Shown here: one piece after another, positions 22,701-34,329 of the stretch
Layout: every line of letters begins with the position of its first letter
Position numbering within the stretch: position 1 is the stretch's first letter
NCBI GenBank assembly: GCA_950106755.1
Contig: OX467089.1
Location: 3,474,501-3,538,500 of the forward strand
Length of the DNA stretch: 64,000 nucleotides
Direction of reading: 5' to 3'
Source of the DNA: Climacium dendroides
Taxonomy: Eukaryota > Streptophyta > Bryopsida > Hypnales > Climaciaceae
The notes under the pieces: model-generated
The model's input: only the letters and a program-made list of their open reading frames with translations
Databases searched by the model: none
Told to the model about the DNA's origin: nothing
Made by a program: the position numbers and the translations under genes

Positions 22701-25009
22701 GACCTCCATGGCCAAAGTACGTGACTTTGTGCAGCCTGTGTTATTTTCTGACTGATTTGTTGGTGACATGTTGAACTCCCTAGCCAAAGTATGCAAGCAG
22801 AATATGGTATTTGTAGTGCAGCATTCATATTTATACCTGCATACTGACTTATTGTGACGCTGTAAGAGCTTACTAGGAAGAACATTTCTTCTTGTTTCTT
22901 TCAGGTTCTATCCGACTTGGAGCGCTCAGTCTGTAGAATGTATCATCGGCAGGTAGGTGTTTCCCACAAAGGCGGCTTAAGAGTTCAGCCCTGATTGTAG
23001 TGTACATTCTGTTTCTGACCATGTGCGTCGCTGTTTGTTTTTTGAGCTTGTGATATTATGTTTTCGATCGTTTCATAATGTTGAGGGTTGATTCGCTTTG
23101 AAATGGTTGTAATGAAAAGTTCATTTTCAATTACGCAAATCCATTTCAGTTTAGTGATTCTTATCAGGTTCCTGTTTCTTTTGACCAGGTTGCCACTGTG
23201 GCGTGGTTGGATGCCAATGATACTTGTGGAAGTCACTCTATTTACATTCCCATTATTCTGGCTTTTCCCTACTTGAGCAGATTTTTGCAGTGCCTACGAC
23301 AATATCATGATACAAAAGATAAGACGTGTCTTTTTAATGGTAGGGTACTGCCTTTCTTTCATGTCAGTGCTAATTTTGATTGATTCAATTGATATGGTTG
23401 AAATTTCCATCTCCCGTTTGCTTGTACGGTTAGCTACCAGTCATGCCCTGCACAGTGCTTTTCAACCTTCTATTCACATGAGAGGAGGGGAGAGGAGAGG
23501 AGAGAATCCTTCTAATGACGTGCTGATTTTTGATGACTGCAGCGTTGAAGTACACTACGACGTTCCCTGTTATCTTCATTTCAGCTCTCAAGTACCACGT
23601 AGAATTACCATTCTGGTTTAGTCACTTGCGTCCACTATGGGTGTTGTTTGCAATCCTCAACTCCTGCTACTCATTTTGGTGGGATATCACCAAGGATTGG
23701 GATCTTGGGTTTGCATCTCATCCTCTCTAAGTTCATTTTGCTCTTGCTATTATTTCTTCGATTTTAAAGTAGATGTCACTGTAGGCAAATCATCCACTCC
23801 TGGCAGAATGACGTATCTGAATCTGTGATTCTCATTTGGCACCTGTTAAATTATTATCGGATGATTGCAGGTGGTTGAATGGTCCATGGAAGCCAATTAA
23901 GCAGTGTCTTCGACCTACCTTGATTTACAATCGCCCGTGGGTAGGTGATCACATTGCAAGACGATCTCTCTTGGAACCGCCGATTTGGGAAATTAGTGCT
24001 TGTTCTTTTCAGAATCATAGTGATGATGAAATTGGGTCTTCTGAAATTATATCAACCACATTTTCATTGCTCAATACCCAAAAATTATATATCCTACCGT
24101 TAAAAATCGCGAGATGTTGAAAGCATCGATGCATGGAGATAATTCGTTTTCATTGTTTTAGGTGATATTCATACGATTCTGAAGTTCGCTTCTGTAATGT
24201 CTCAGGTGTATTACTGGGCAATATGCAGCAATCTGGTGTTGCGAGGTGCTTGGACATACAAGCTGTCAGCTCATCTACGTCACAACTTCAAAACTGTGTT
24301 CTTCTTTTCCTTTCTGGAGATGTTGCGTCGCTTTCAATGGATATTTTTCCGAGTAGAGATCGCTGCTATCAAATTGTCGAATACCACTCCAATTACTCGG
24401 GTATCTTCGATTCCCTTGAAGGACATACCTCCTTCTGAGACAGAACGCTTGCTATCAGAGCCAGAGCACAATGTATGATTCATCACTATCATCAACGTTT
24501 TGCGTTAGACTTTTTAGAACATACACGCATATATTCTTTGCTGGGAGACCAGTTTCGCTGTAGGAGCAATATTCAAATTGCACGAATCACTGTGTCCTCG
24601 CAATGAGGTCACTCAAGTACTGTTGCCTTCCAAATCTAATTCTTTTCATCTCTGGTGCATTTAAGCACCGGCTATGTCACCAACGATTATTCAAGAACTC
24701 TGTAGAGTATTCTTCCAGGATTGCTGTGTCATGTTCACTTTGCTTGTATCTAGACTGCTGTGATTTTGTACCTCATGAGTATCTAAATCTTGTGCAGATT
24801 ATTGTAGATGCATACTCTTGATATTAATTGTTGCAGCAAGCTTGTTAACTGGGTATGATAGTCTGTGAGGGAAACATAGTCTGCTGCAGGCAGTCGTGAA
24901 GCTAAACATGGATGGACCCGTCAATATGATACTCTTTGGCGGTTTTTACTGGGCAGTATTGCGTTACTTCTGGACAATCCTCATGCGATATATGATCCTT
25001 GACTGGTAG
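19760..25009 (+). CDS. EXS-domain (ERD1/XPR1/SYG1) membrane protein without SPX
   Basis: Exons: 19760-19883, 20020-20117, 20339-20377, 20540-20668, 21082-21198, 21517-21612, 22107-22220, 22663-22716, 22905-22952, 23189-23339, 23543-23708, 23871-23940, 24206-24472 and 24890-25009. All phases are consistent, giving 530 aa. An in-frame TGA at 19694 with no ATG in between fixes the start. The N-terminus is Ser-rich and cytosolic-looking. It is followed by membrane segments and EXS landmarks: LWGINVWVF, YARVFELDLNH, MDAFYGQTR, PITFADFFVADVLTSM, FRFLQ-like SRFLQCLRQYHDT, FAILNSCYSFWWDITKDW, and LEMLRRFQW with FFRVE. EXS proteins include phosphate exporters and Golgi-retention factors. Plant members without SPX exist and are poorly characterised. 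The last exon is alternative: reading through the exon 13 donor stops at 24478 and gives 492 aa. Exons 3 and 4 are the least certain boundaries. Confidence 0.88.
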
Positions 25010-28000
25010 GTTTTGCCTCTTCTGCTTGGGTGGAGCAAACATATCTTTTCAAGAGACTGAGGTTCTCCACCACTCTATAAGCCCATCAGGTTGCCTTTTT
25101 GTACTCATGAAAAAAATTATGTTTTATATATCTACAAAATGGGTATACCGATATAATAGAAATTCAAAATTTATCTTTTTTATCACTTCAAGCACGTTAT
25201 GTAAACTAGTGTCAAATGTCAAATTAGCATGGAATAGATTAATGCATAAATGACACTATAGACATTTTTTTTTTTTTCCATTGCCAATGAATGACAAGGA
25301 ATCCTTCCATGTGGGATAGAAGTGCAACTATTCATCCTCCCAATTTTGTGTGAAAAGGGGAGGACTTTCAATGAGTATTTTTGGATTTTTTTATACCAAT
25401 ATTTTACACGGTCCCAAAACAAATGATTCCCATAGTCACCACTCAATCTTTTAAGGATTAATGGGTCTAAAGAGTATCTTATAGTAGGTATGATTTATTT
25501 AAAGAGGTAAAAGGATGTATTGATCATCGTTTCTTTTTTACTGTAGAACTTGTGTTCCTAACAGCATGCCATTGCATTATATTTGGAGGGACATTAGGTA
25601 TTCATTTCTTTATGTCAGAATTGGCATTTAAACACTAGAAAAAAAAAAACCTTGTGGTGATCCAACTAAGGAGTCCACCTCTCCTAGTGATCCATCTATC
25701 TTTGTTTATCAATTTTGTATAATCAATTCTTTGAAATTAGATAATATTGTGCCCGGCTAATAGGGTCAACATTTCATGCCAAATAATTAAATGAAGTTGA
25801 AAAAAGTGGTTTGGTAGTCATTTTTAGAATTAATAAAAAAAAAAAAATTAAGAATAGAGCACTTTAATTATAGGTAGTTTCTAATATTATCTATGATACA
25901 TAATATATTGTTTAAACAAAAGTGATAATAAAAAATACAATGTTTTTACCATGGATTCACATTTATATCAATAGTTCATAGATACTTGATTATTCTTTAT
26001 ATCAATGAATTGCATAATCTTCCAAGCAAAAAAACTCCATAGATATGCATTTAAGTTTCATTGATTTATTGGAATAAACTTGTGTTTTCACTATTTACTA
26101 AGTATGGCAAGAAAATATGTTTAAAAGAGCTTCAATCCAAAATATGGGGTTGAAATAACTAATTCGTTTATAATATATGCAGGTGATCTTTTGAATATGG
26201 ACAATTCTTAGCAATTGAGTTATTTTGAAAGATGCTCCCATTTCTAAAGTTATGCATATGTTATTAACTTATGCCAAAATTTGAAATCCTACAATACAAA
26301 GAAACTTAGCTCTCTAATTTTGAAAAAGGCATTCCATATTTACGACTTTCATCTTTCAAGGCCCATTTTCATTTTGGATTATTATCCCCAAAAAATAATA
26401 CAAAGATGCCATTTAATCACAACCACAATAAAAATGGATGAAGACTTTTGTACAATCCAAATATTATTGCAATTATTGAAGACTTGCTAGTCTATGAAAC
26501 TTATGACCTATAACTTACTAGGGTGAAGGCCTTGTTGAAATTTTAATTGTTGTTTACAAATTCAAAGTTAAAGGGTCAAGAAATTGTCCAAATTTCCAAA
26601 ATTGTGAAAATATATTATGCAATGCAACTTAAAAGAGTAATTTATAATGACTTTTAAACAGAAGTTGTAACATATAATTTATTGATCATGTCTATATGGT
26701 TGAATCTACAATCATACTAATCAATATTTATCAAAGAACTTGTAAAATCAATTGGCAATTGAATTATTGTAATTTTATCAAAAATTTATCCTTTTTGAGT
26801 TCAAAACTTTCAATTCTAATTATGGTGATTTTAAAAATTTTACTTATTTATGCCTATTGTTATTAAAGGGACTTATTTTAAACTAGAAATGTTATTTTTG
26901 GATGTAAAACATACTTGTATCCTTTGAAATATAGAATGATTGCTAAGCAATGTCTTAAAAATCTATTGTACTAAAATGTTAAATAACTAATACAAAAGCT
27001 ATAAACAATTAGAAGGATAGACAAAAACAAGATTTGGTGTGATCACAAACATTACTTTGAGAGTTTTAATTTGCTTAGGTAGATCAAGTTCTTACTTCAT
27101 GAACCATTGGATTATGCCCATTAAGGGCAAACATTTGTAAGTTCAAGGTTTAGAAAAGCATCTTCATATATCAATAAATACTACCATATATTGATAGCAA
27201 ATTAGATACTTACCTTTGCTAAATTGATTTTTTGGATGGGCTTATTGTCAATGTCATCTACAATGAATGTAATAAAGTTTGAATATGACATCATTGACAC
27301 CTAAAATTCTTTGGTGGTTTGAAACTAGATTAAATGGCCTCAAAATGAACCTTTCGAGAAAATGATGAATAAAATAAAATCAATAATTCCTTTGGATTTT
27401 AACTTGTAGATCTTCTAATCAATATTGCATGACTTATATGATTATAGTATTCAAAGATGGTGTTTAATTTCATTTGGTTTTATTATTCTTTACATGAGTT
27501 TCTCCAATAAAAAGTGCTTATATGATTTGAAAATATTAATGAATTTAATCCTTTAAAGGCCAAGGGTGGCCTATTTCCCCTTAAGCTAGCAATAAAATGC
27601 AATACACCCAAGATTTGTTAACAAGCCCCCCAAATCACTAGCATTGAAGGTTTTCACCACATTCCTTTCTTTAATTCCTTCATATGAAAGGTTATTTATT
27701 CAAACCCAAACAAATGCCACATTAAACAAAATTTCTATATAATAAAAGCATTTTCATCACAACAATATAGAATGAACTTGCTCCTTCAAGTTGTAGGATA
27801 GGTGTTCACATATAGAAGAAATGAAGGATAGGTTGATCCTAAACAACCACCTTAAAAACATTGGACATTGTGAACAATTATCAAGGTAATATGGGTGGTT
27901 GCTCTTTGAATTGAAAGCCAACCTCCTACAACAAAAGTGTTTAATGGCATGTCAATTTAGTGTCTATCAACACATGCCACATGTCTTGAATTTGGGGCCA

Positions 28001-28790
28001 CTCAACTACCCTTTAGAGTCTTGAATACATTATAGAATATCATGCATGTAGACTGGACCAAAAATTTGTCATAGTTTCCTTATTTCCACCATACTATTTC
28101 TTTCTATTGCAATATATTAGAGTTGGAGTGATTTTAGATCTGTTTGTAATTTGGAAAACACATCAAATGTTCATTCCTTGTTGTTGGATGTGACATTTGC
28201 AACTAATCTTATAGAAAATTCTAACAATATGTCTCAGTGAAGTGTCACAATCACTCTCCAATGGAGTCATGATGTGTGATGTGACTTAGCAAGGGTATGT
28301 GCTTGTTTCAAAGACTCAATGGGGGTGCATGTAAATCAGGTCTAGACTCCTAGCTAAGAAAAGTTTATTTTGTCCAACTAATAGAGGTATCTAAGAGTGC
28401 AATAAAAATCCATGTTTTATGTGATATTTTCATGATTTTAGAAGACAGATTTTAGTGGATGTCCAATAAAACAACATCCAACATAACATTGGAGAAGTCA
28501 TTCTTTAGTCGTAGGAATTTATTCTATAGTGGCTCCGAGAAACAATACTTCATTGTTGTTGGTAGCACCATCACAAAAACTTGTAATATGGTTGTTGTGG
28601 TCCTTACTAATGCAAAGATAAATCATATATCACTATTTAGGAGTATTGGAATGACAATGTTGCACATTGATGTCAATCATTGCTCCCATGGTGGTAGGAA
28701 TGTGTCTAAATCATACAACAAACCATGGAAAATGTAATAATGTACAATTGTACATCAAGAAAGTAGAAAGGCCACCAAGAATGCAAGATT
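25010..28790. other. AT-rich gene desert
   Basis: Very AT-rich, with short random frames on both strands and no recognisable domain, RNA gene or sharp repeat. Probably old transposon sequence past recognition. Confidence 0.45.
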
Positions 28791-29780
28791 TAAATGACTT
28801 GTGTTTTGTTTTGGGATTTTTTTCCAATTAAAAAAAAATTACAAAATTAAACACAGATTAAGAAATTTAATTAAGATGATGAAAAAAATTAATAAAATGA
28901 AGAAGACCAAAAACAATTATAAAAATTGAAAAGAGGAAAAAAATTGCAAACATAAAAAAACAAAAAATATGTGGAATATTAAAAAAAACTTGAATTTTTC
29001 TAAAAGAAAAAAACAACTCCAAGTAACAATATATAAAAAAAAATTAAAAAAACATTTCTAATATAAACAAGGTGAAAAAGAGAAAAGAAGTTTAATAAAA
29101 AAATACCAAAAATTCCAAGCAACAATTAAAAAATTGAAATATGATAAAGAGAAGAAAGAGGAAAGAAGTGAAAAAAGGTACAAAAATTTCCAATTGTAAG
29201 CAACAATATAAAAAAAAGACATTTAAAATATTAAAAAAAGAGGAAAGAGGAGAGAATTTTTTTAAAAGGTACACAAAATGGCATGCAATTGACACAAGTA
29301 GATGGTGATTCTAAAAATAAAAAAGGAGTACAATTGAAAAAAAAGAAAACAAGAGAACAAAAGAAAGAAAGGAGTATAGAAACCGCTCTAAACGTAAAAG
29401 AAAAGACAAACTTGTAAAAAAGATGAAAGAATTGCCAAAGCATGTTGTACAATGCAATGACACAGAAGTCATTTACAAGCCACCCCAAAGTGAAGCGCAA
29501 TCAAAACATATGACTCAAGCTTTTTGTATTTTGATTGTGACTTCTACAATGGCAGTAATTGTATTCACATTGGATGTTTGATGATGTTGTGATTAATAAT
29601 TTGCCAATGAAACCTCGACCTCTTCAAACCCTTGTTTGGAAGTCACATTGGTGATTGCTAGATGACTCCAATGCTATGCATCACTTTGAAGTTGTGCAAT
29701 TAGGGAGTCAGTCATTGTGTAGTCATTTTGAACAAACAATCATTCTTTTGCAATCACATATGTGCCCATTTTTTGTAGTA
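28790..29780. mobile_element. Possible eroded CACTA-like element, right part
   Basis: A long purine-rich, A-rich tract (about 28790-29460) is followed by ATGACT words and an end-like TTTTTTGTAGTA at about 29769-29780, paralleling the right half of element 1. No left terminus or target duplication was found, so the boundaries are tentative. Confidence 0.3.
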
Positions 29781-30465
29781 TTGAGAACATTTTCACATTC
29801 TAGATTAGCATCAATTTGAGTCCTTTTTCAATTTTTTTCCAAATATATCAAGAATTTACAATTCAAGAATGCATAATATTGAAAATAATAATAAAAAATG
29901 CAAAACTTATTACCAAGAATACAATACAAAAAACTTGAATATGAAGTATTCAACCGTCCTTCATAATAGTAAGGATAAGGTTGGGAACAAGGTTACTAGA
30001 AAATAGAATTCAATCTAGGGGTGACAACAAATGCCAACCAAGCCCTAATCCACAAGAAGCCTCTTTTTATGCGCTTCAAGAAGTGCAACACCTACGCTTG
30101 AACTCTTGGACCTTGGTATGCACGTCTTAGATTGCTATACAATGATACAACTTGCATTGTATTCAACAATTTGCAATCGAAAAGAATTTTGAGCTAGTAT
30201 TGTTATCGTTGATTGTATATTTCAAGAAAAGAGTGACATAGAAAGGAGACCAATCACAAGTAGTGTGGCCATAAGAAGGTGGAGAAGTGATAGGGATGGA
30301 TTAGGAAGAAACATTGAAAGTGGTTGGAAAAAGAAAAACTCCATTTAGATCGTTGAAACATTGACAACCCATGACAACTGTGCTTATATGAGGGTCCATT
30401 GAGATCATTGAAACTTGTCACATTGGACATTATTGTTGACAAAAAAACATGGTTTGTCACATTGG
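29781..30465. other. AT-rich spacer
   Basis: No gene recognised. Short frames only. Confidence 0.4.
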
Positions 30466-31740
30466 ATGTAATCTAAAATCCATCACCTAAAACATGGATT
30501 CTTTTTATAGTGGTTGGATTGTTTAGGGGAGTTTTCAATGTTGATGGAAACCTCCCAATTTGTAGTTAGTGATTAAAAAAATTATATTCTACATCTTTCA
30601 TTTACCTCTTTATGTACACAAGATTATTTTTTCAAATCTTGAATTTAAAACCAATTTGAAACTAGTTTGTGCTTGTGCATGGGTTGGAGGGTTCTTCTTG
30701 GTCACTTGCTAGGATGTGAAGGGGACCTTGCAGTGCCAATGACAATCCCCAACCTTGCAATCAATGATAAAAAAAATTGTAAGTTTAATCAAGATGATCT
30801 AGAAGACCTATTACTTTTAACAAAATTTCAAAATAGTAATTTAGCCTTGCAACTAGAATGTTCTCTAGCTATGCTTGCACAAGGGTCCAATGTCTTTTCT
30901 TAATCACTTTCTAGGACATGAAGGGGACCTCTTGTCGTTAAGGGGAGTCCTCAACCCTATAGCCAATGATAAAAAAAATTATAAGTCTCTAGCTTGATCA
31001 AGATGATTTTGAAAACATGATTTTTTTTACAACAAATTTAGAAACAATTTAGCCTTGCAACTAGAATGCACTCTTGTTGTTCTTGTACAAAGGTCAAGGT
31101 TTTTTACTTGATCACTTACTAAGAAGTGAGGGGAATCTCTCAATGTCAAGGCCAGCCCTCAACCCCACAATTGATGATTATAAAAATTGTAAGTCTCTAG
31201 CTTTATCAGGATGATTTAGAGGACCTCTTTCTTTTCATGAAATTAAAAAATAATCTAGCCCTGCAACTAAAATGCATTCTAGTTGTGCTTGTGCAAAGAT
31301 GGGGGTGACTCTTGATCACTTATTAAGAGGTGAAAGGGACCTCTCAGCACTGAAGAGAGCCCCCTAGCCGTAGAATTAATTATACCTAAAAAATTAATTT
31401 TTTTGCATGTGTATGTGTGTGGTTGGGGTCTGCTACAAGGCAAACTATGTCAAATTTTCCCTATTGGTGATGGGATGAATTTTCCATGAAATTAGTAAGT
31501 ACAATTTTATATATCTAAGTGCAAAAACAGTGAATTGTGCAATTCTAGCTCTTTCATTTAGCTCTTGAGGACTAGTTTGTATATTAGAGATTTTTAAAAT
31601 TTGGCTTAAAACTCAAATTTGATCCAGTTGTGCTTGTACAAGGGTAGTTTGTTTATTGATCACATGTTGGGTTGTTTAGAGGAGCTCTGAGCATTGATGG
31701 AATCTTCTAGTCATACAACCAATGATTAAGAAAAAACAAA
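30465..31740. repeat. Degenerate tandem repeat, about 205 bp period
   Basis: Successive units start with GTGCTTGTGCA-like words at about 30669, 30871, 31081 and 31285, with a further copy near 31629. Within units the order is TTGATCACTT, AGGGGACCTCTCA, a CAACC..CAATGATTA word, GTAAGTCTCTAGCTT and TTAGCCTTGCAACTAGAATG. Copies are clearly diverged, so the array is old. Related ATCACATGG..CAATGGNAGGCC motifs continue irregularly to about 34200. Confidence 0.7.
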
Positions 31741-32234
31741 GTTTGTACTTTACTTTGTTCATTCAATTCTTGATTGTAGCACATGGTTATTCTTTTTATC
31801 ACCTAGATTTACATTTAGGGTACTTTCTAGTGCCAATTAGAATTAGGGGCCCAAGCTTAGTGATCTCAAAATTGAACTAGAGGTCATTGAATATTTTTTA
31901 ATATTTTTTTGAGCTAGTTCAGTTTGGAAATCATGATCTTTTGTTTTGAGCAATTAGTTATTTTTTTAATCACTTGGCTTGAGATCTAGGTACCTTGTGC
32001 TGATGAAAGTCAAGGGCCTAGGCTCTTGTGATCTTAAAATTAAAGATTAAAGATAGCATTCACCTTACCTCTTCCATTTGTATTCTCTTAAGACTAACAT
32101 AAAGATTTAAACCTCTACATTTGAACTATCACTCGAAATGAAGAAGCCCAAGATTTAAATAAAAGATTCACTATACTCAAAATCAACAACTCAAGAGGTA
32201 TTTGTATTTCTCTTTGATTACTTGACCTTCCTAT

Positions 32235-33030
32235 CATTACTAGAAAATGGTGTCCAAGTCAACAAAAATTTAACAATTTTTTGTTGACTGGGATACTATA
32301 TTGACCGTTTTAACAATTTTTTTTATTGATTTGGTACAAACTAATAAAATGGTCATTAAATTTTTGTTGATTCAGATAGTACAACGTCCAAATCAACAAA
32401 AAAGTTAACACTTTTTTCTTAATTTTAAATTTCAAAAGTTTCAAATAAGTTTTTTTATTTGGGCAATATTTAAATCACCATGAATGGAATCCTATGTCAA
32501 AAAATCAAGAAGGAAGAAGACATGCCTCTCACTCATTGATGATAAAAGGTCAAACAAACCATATGATATGTGAATCACTCATAGTCTTAATTCACATGTC
32601 ATATATAGTTTGTTCTACCTTCTATGACCCCATTTGTATAAAGAGCTTGTCTTCTCTTCTTTTTTATCATCAAAGTCACCTCTCTTCTATCACCAATCTT
32701 CAAGTTATGAGAAATTGATCTTCTTTCTTCTAAATAAATTATAAAGTTTAACTTTTTCTAATTAAATTATAAAGTCTAATTTATAGTCCTATTTGTATTG
32801 ATTTTTTTTGTCTATATGATAATTTGTACTTGGTTGATTTTTGACTTACCAGGTGGTGGCTATTCATTGTGCAAATTTATAAATGAATTAATATTATTAT
32901 TATTTTTACTTGACCACCATAACAAAATGGACAATAATTTTTTGTTAGGTACTGTCCAAGACAACATGACCGAGGATATAAATGACATCAACACTTTTTT
33001 GTTATAGTGTCACTATTTTTTCTACTAGTG
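32235..33030. mobile_element. CACTA-type non-autonomous element, 796 bp, TSD TAT
   Basis: The left end CATTACTAGAAAATGGTGTC and the right end ...CACTATTTTTTCTACTAGTG (reverse: CACTAGTAGAAAAAATAGTG) are imperfect inverted termini. TAT flanks both ends directly (32232-32234 and 33031-33033). Inner inverted words include CCAAGTCAACAAAAATTTAA and their complement near 32960. No transposase is encoded. It is inserted in the degenerate repeat domain. Confidence 0.75.
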
Positions 33031-34020
33031 TATGTTGCTTCTTCTCAAGACCAATAGGAGTTATACAACATCATGCTTTAATCACTTATTCAATGTCTAG
33101 AAACTCTCAATTTTCTAGAAAAAATTTGATTGGCTTTGAGTAGTTTAGCCTTGAGTTCTTATTTTTTATCAACCAAGCCTTTCCTCTGGCATCCTCTCAG
33201 GGTTGATGAGACAATTGAATCCTCATACTTTGATCTATAGTTCAAAATTTTCTCACTTAGTCCTCAACCAGGTCGTGTTTACAATATTTTTGACTCAAGT
33301 GGATGCTAGCCTATAAGACCTCTTGTTGCCAATAGGTGTCCAAGATCCCTTAGCTCTCACTCTCAAGCTCTCTAAGCTATGGATTCAATAACACAATATC
33401 CTTTATGATTCAATGTATAGATTGAATTGTTGTGCTTGTTTGGTTTTAAAACTCATTTTTTATCACATGGCTTCTACAATAGAAGTGCTCTTGGTGCCAA
33501 TGGAAGGCCAAGACCCTTGTTTAAGAAATCTTAATCTCTCTTAGTAGATATTGAAATTTGGAGATTGTGAATTTTATTCTATGTATAGATCAGACTATTG
33601 AGTTCATTTGGATCACTGAATTGTTGGAAATGTAGTGTTTTGATGTTGATTGAAGTTCCAAATTCATAGAATAGTGATTTCAAACTCTCCTATTTGCTAT
33701 TCAATTTTCATTTTTTAATCACTCAAATTGTGCTTTAAGGTATCTCTCAATGTTGGAAGGTGTCTAAGATCCTTAGGCTCTTGATCCTTTGATCTTTCAA
33801 TTTTACTTTAATAACAAAAAAAAATTGTTGTATTGATGCCATATTTAACTATTTGATGCAATTTTGGACTATATTATCAAAACATTTTGAAATCTCCCAA
33901 TGCTAAAAGACATAGAACTTGTGATGTTTTGTACAGATCTCCTAATGATTTTCATATAATACAAGCAATGGAATCAAAATATCAAAATATCTCTGGATGT
34001 TTGTATAAATTTTCAAATTA

Positions 34021-34080
34021 TTTTTTGGAGGATTATTATTTTTTGGAGGATTATTATTTTTTGGAGGATTATTATTTTTG
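34021..34080. repeat. 18-bp tandem repeat, three copies
   Basis: TTTTTTGGAGGATTATTA occurs three times head to tail (starts 34021, 34039, 34057). The following ACTTTGGATTGTCTAAATTT region recurs as a direct repeat at about 36306-36340. Confidence 0.85.
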
Positions 34081-34329
34081 AACTTTGGATTGTCTAAATT
34101 TAATTAAATATTGCAAGTTGGCTTAATTTAATTTGTTTGGAATCACATGGATGCTTGTTTTATAGGACATCTCAATGCCACTGGGAGGCCCAAACCCCTA
34201 GGATTATAACCTTTAACGAATACCAAATGTTATTCAATTTACAAAAAAATAAAAATCACTTGTGGCTTAGTCAAATATTAATGATGTTTTTTAAATGATA
34301 ATTTTTCTTTTTATAAATTCAATGGCTAT

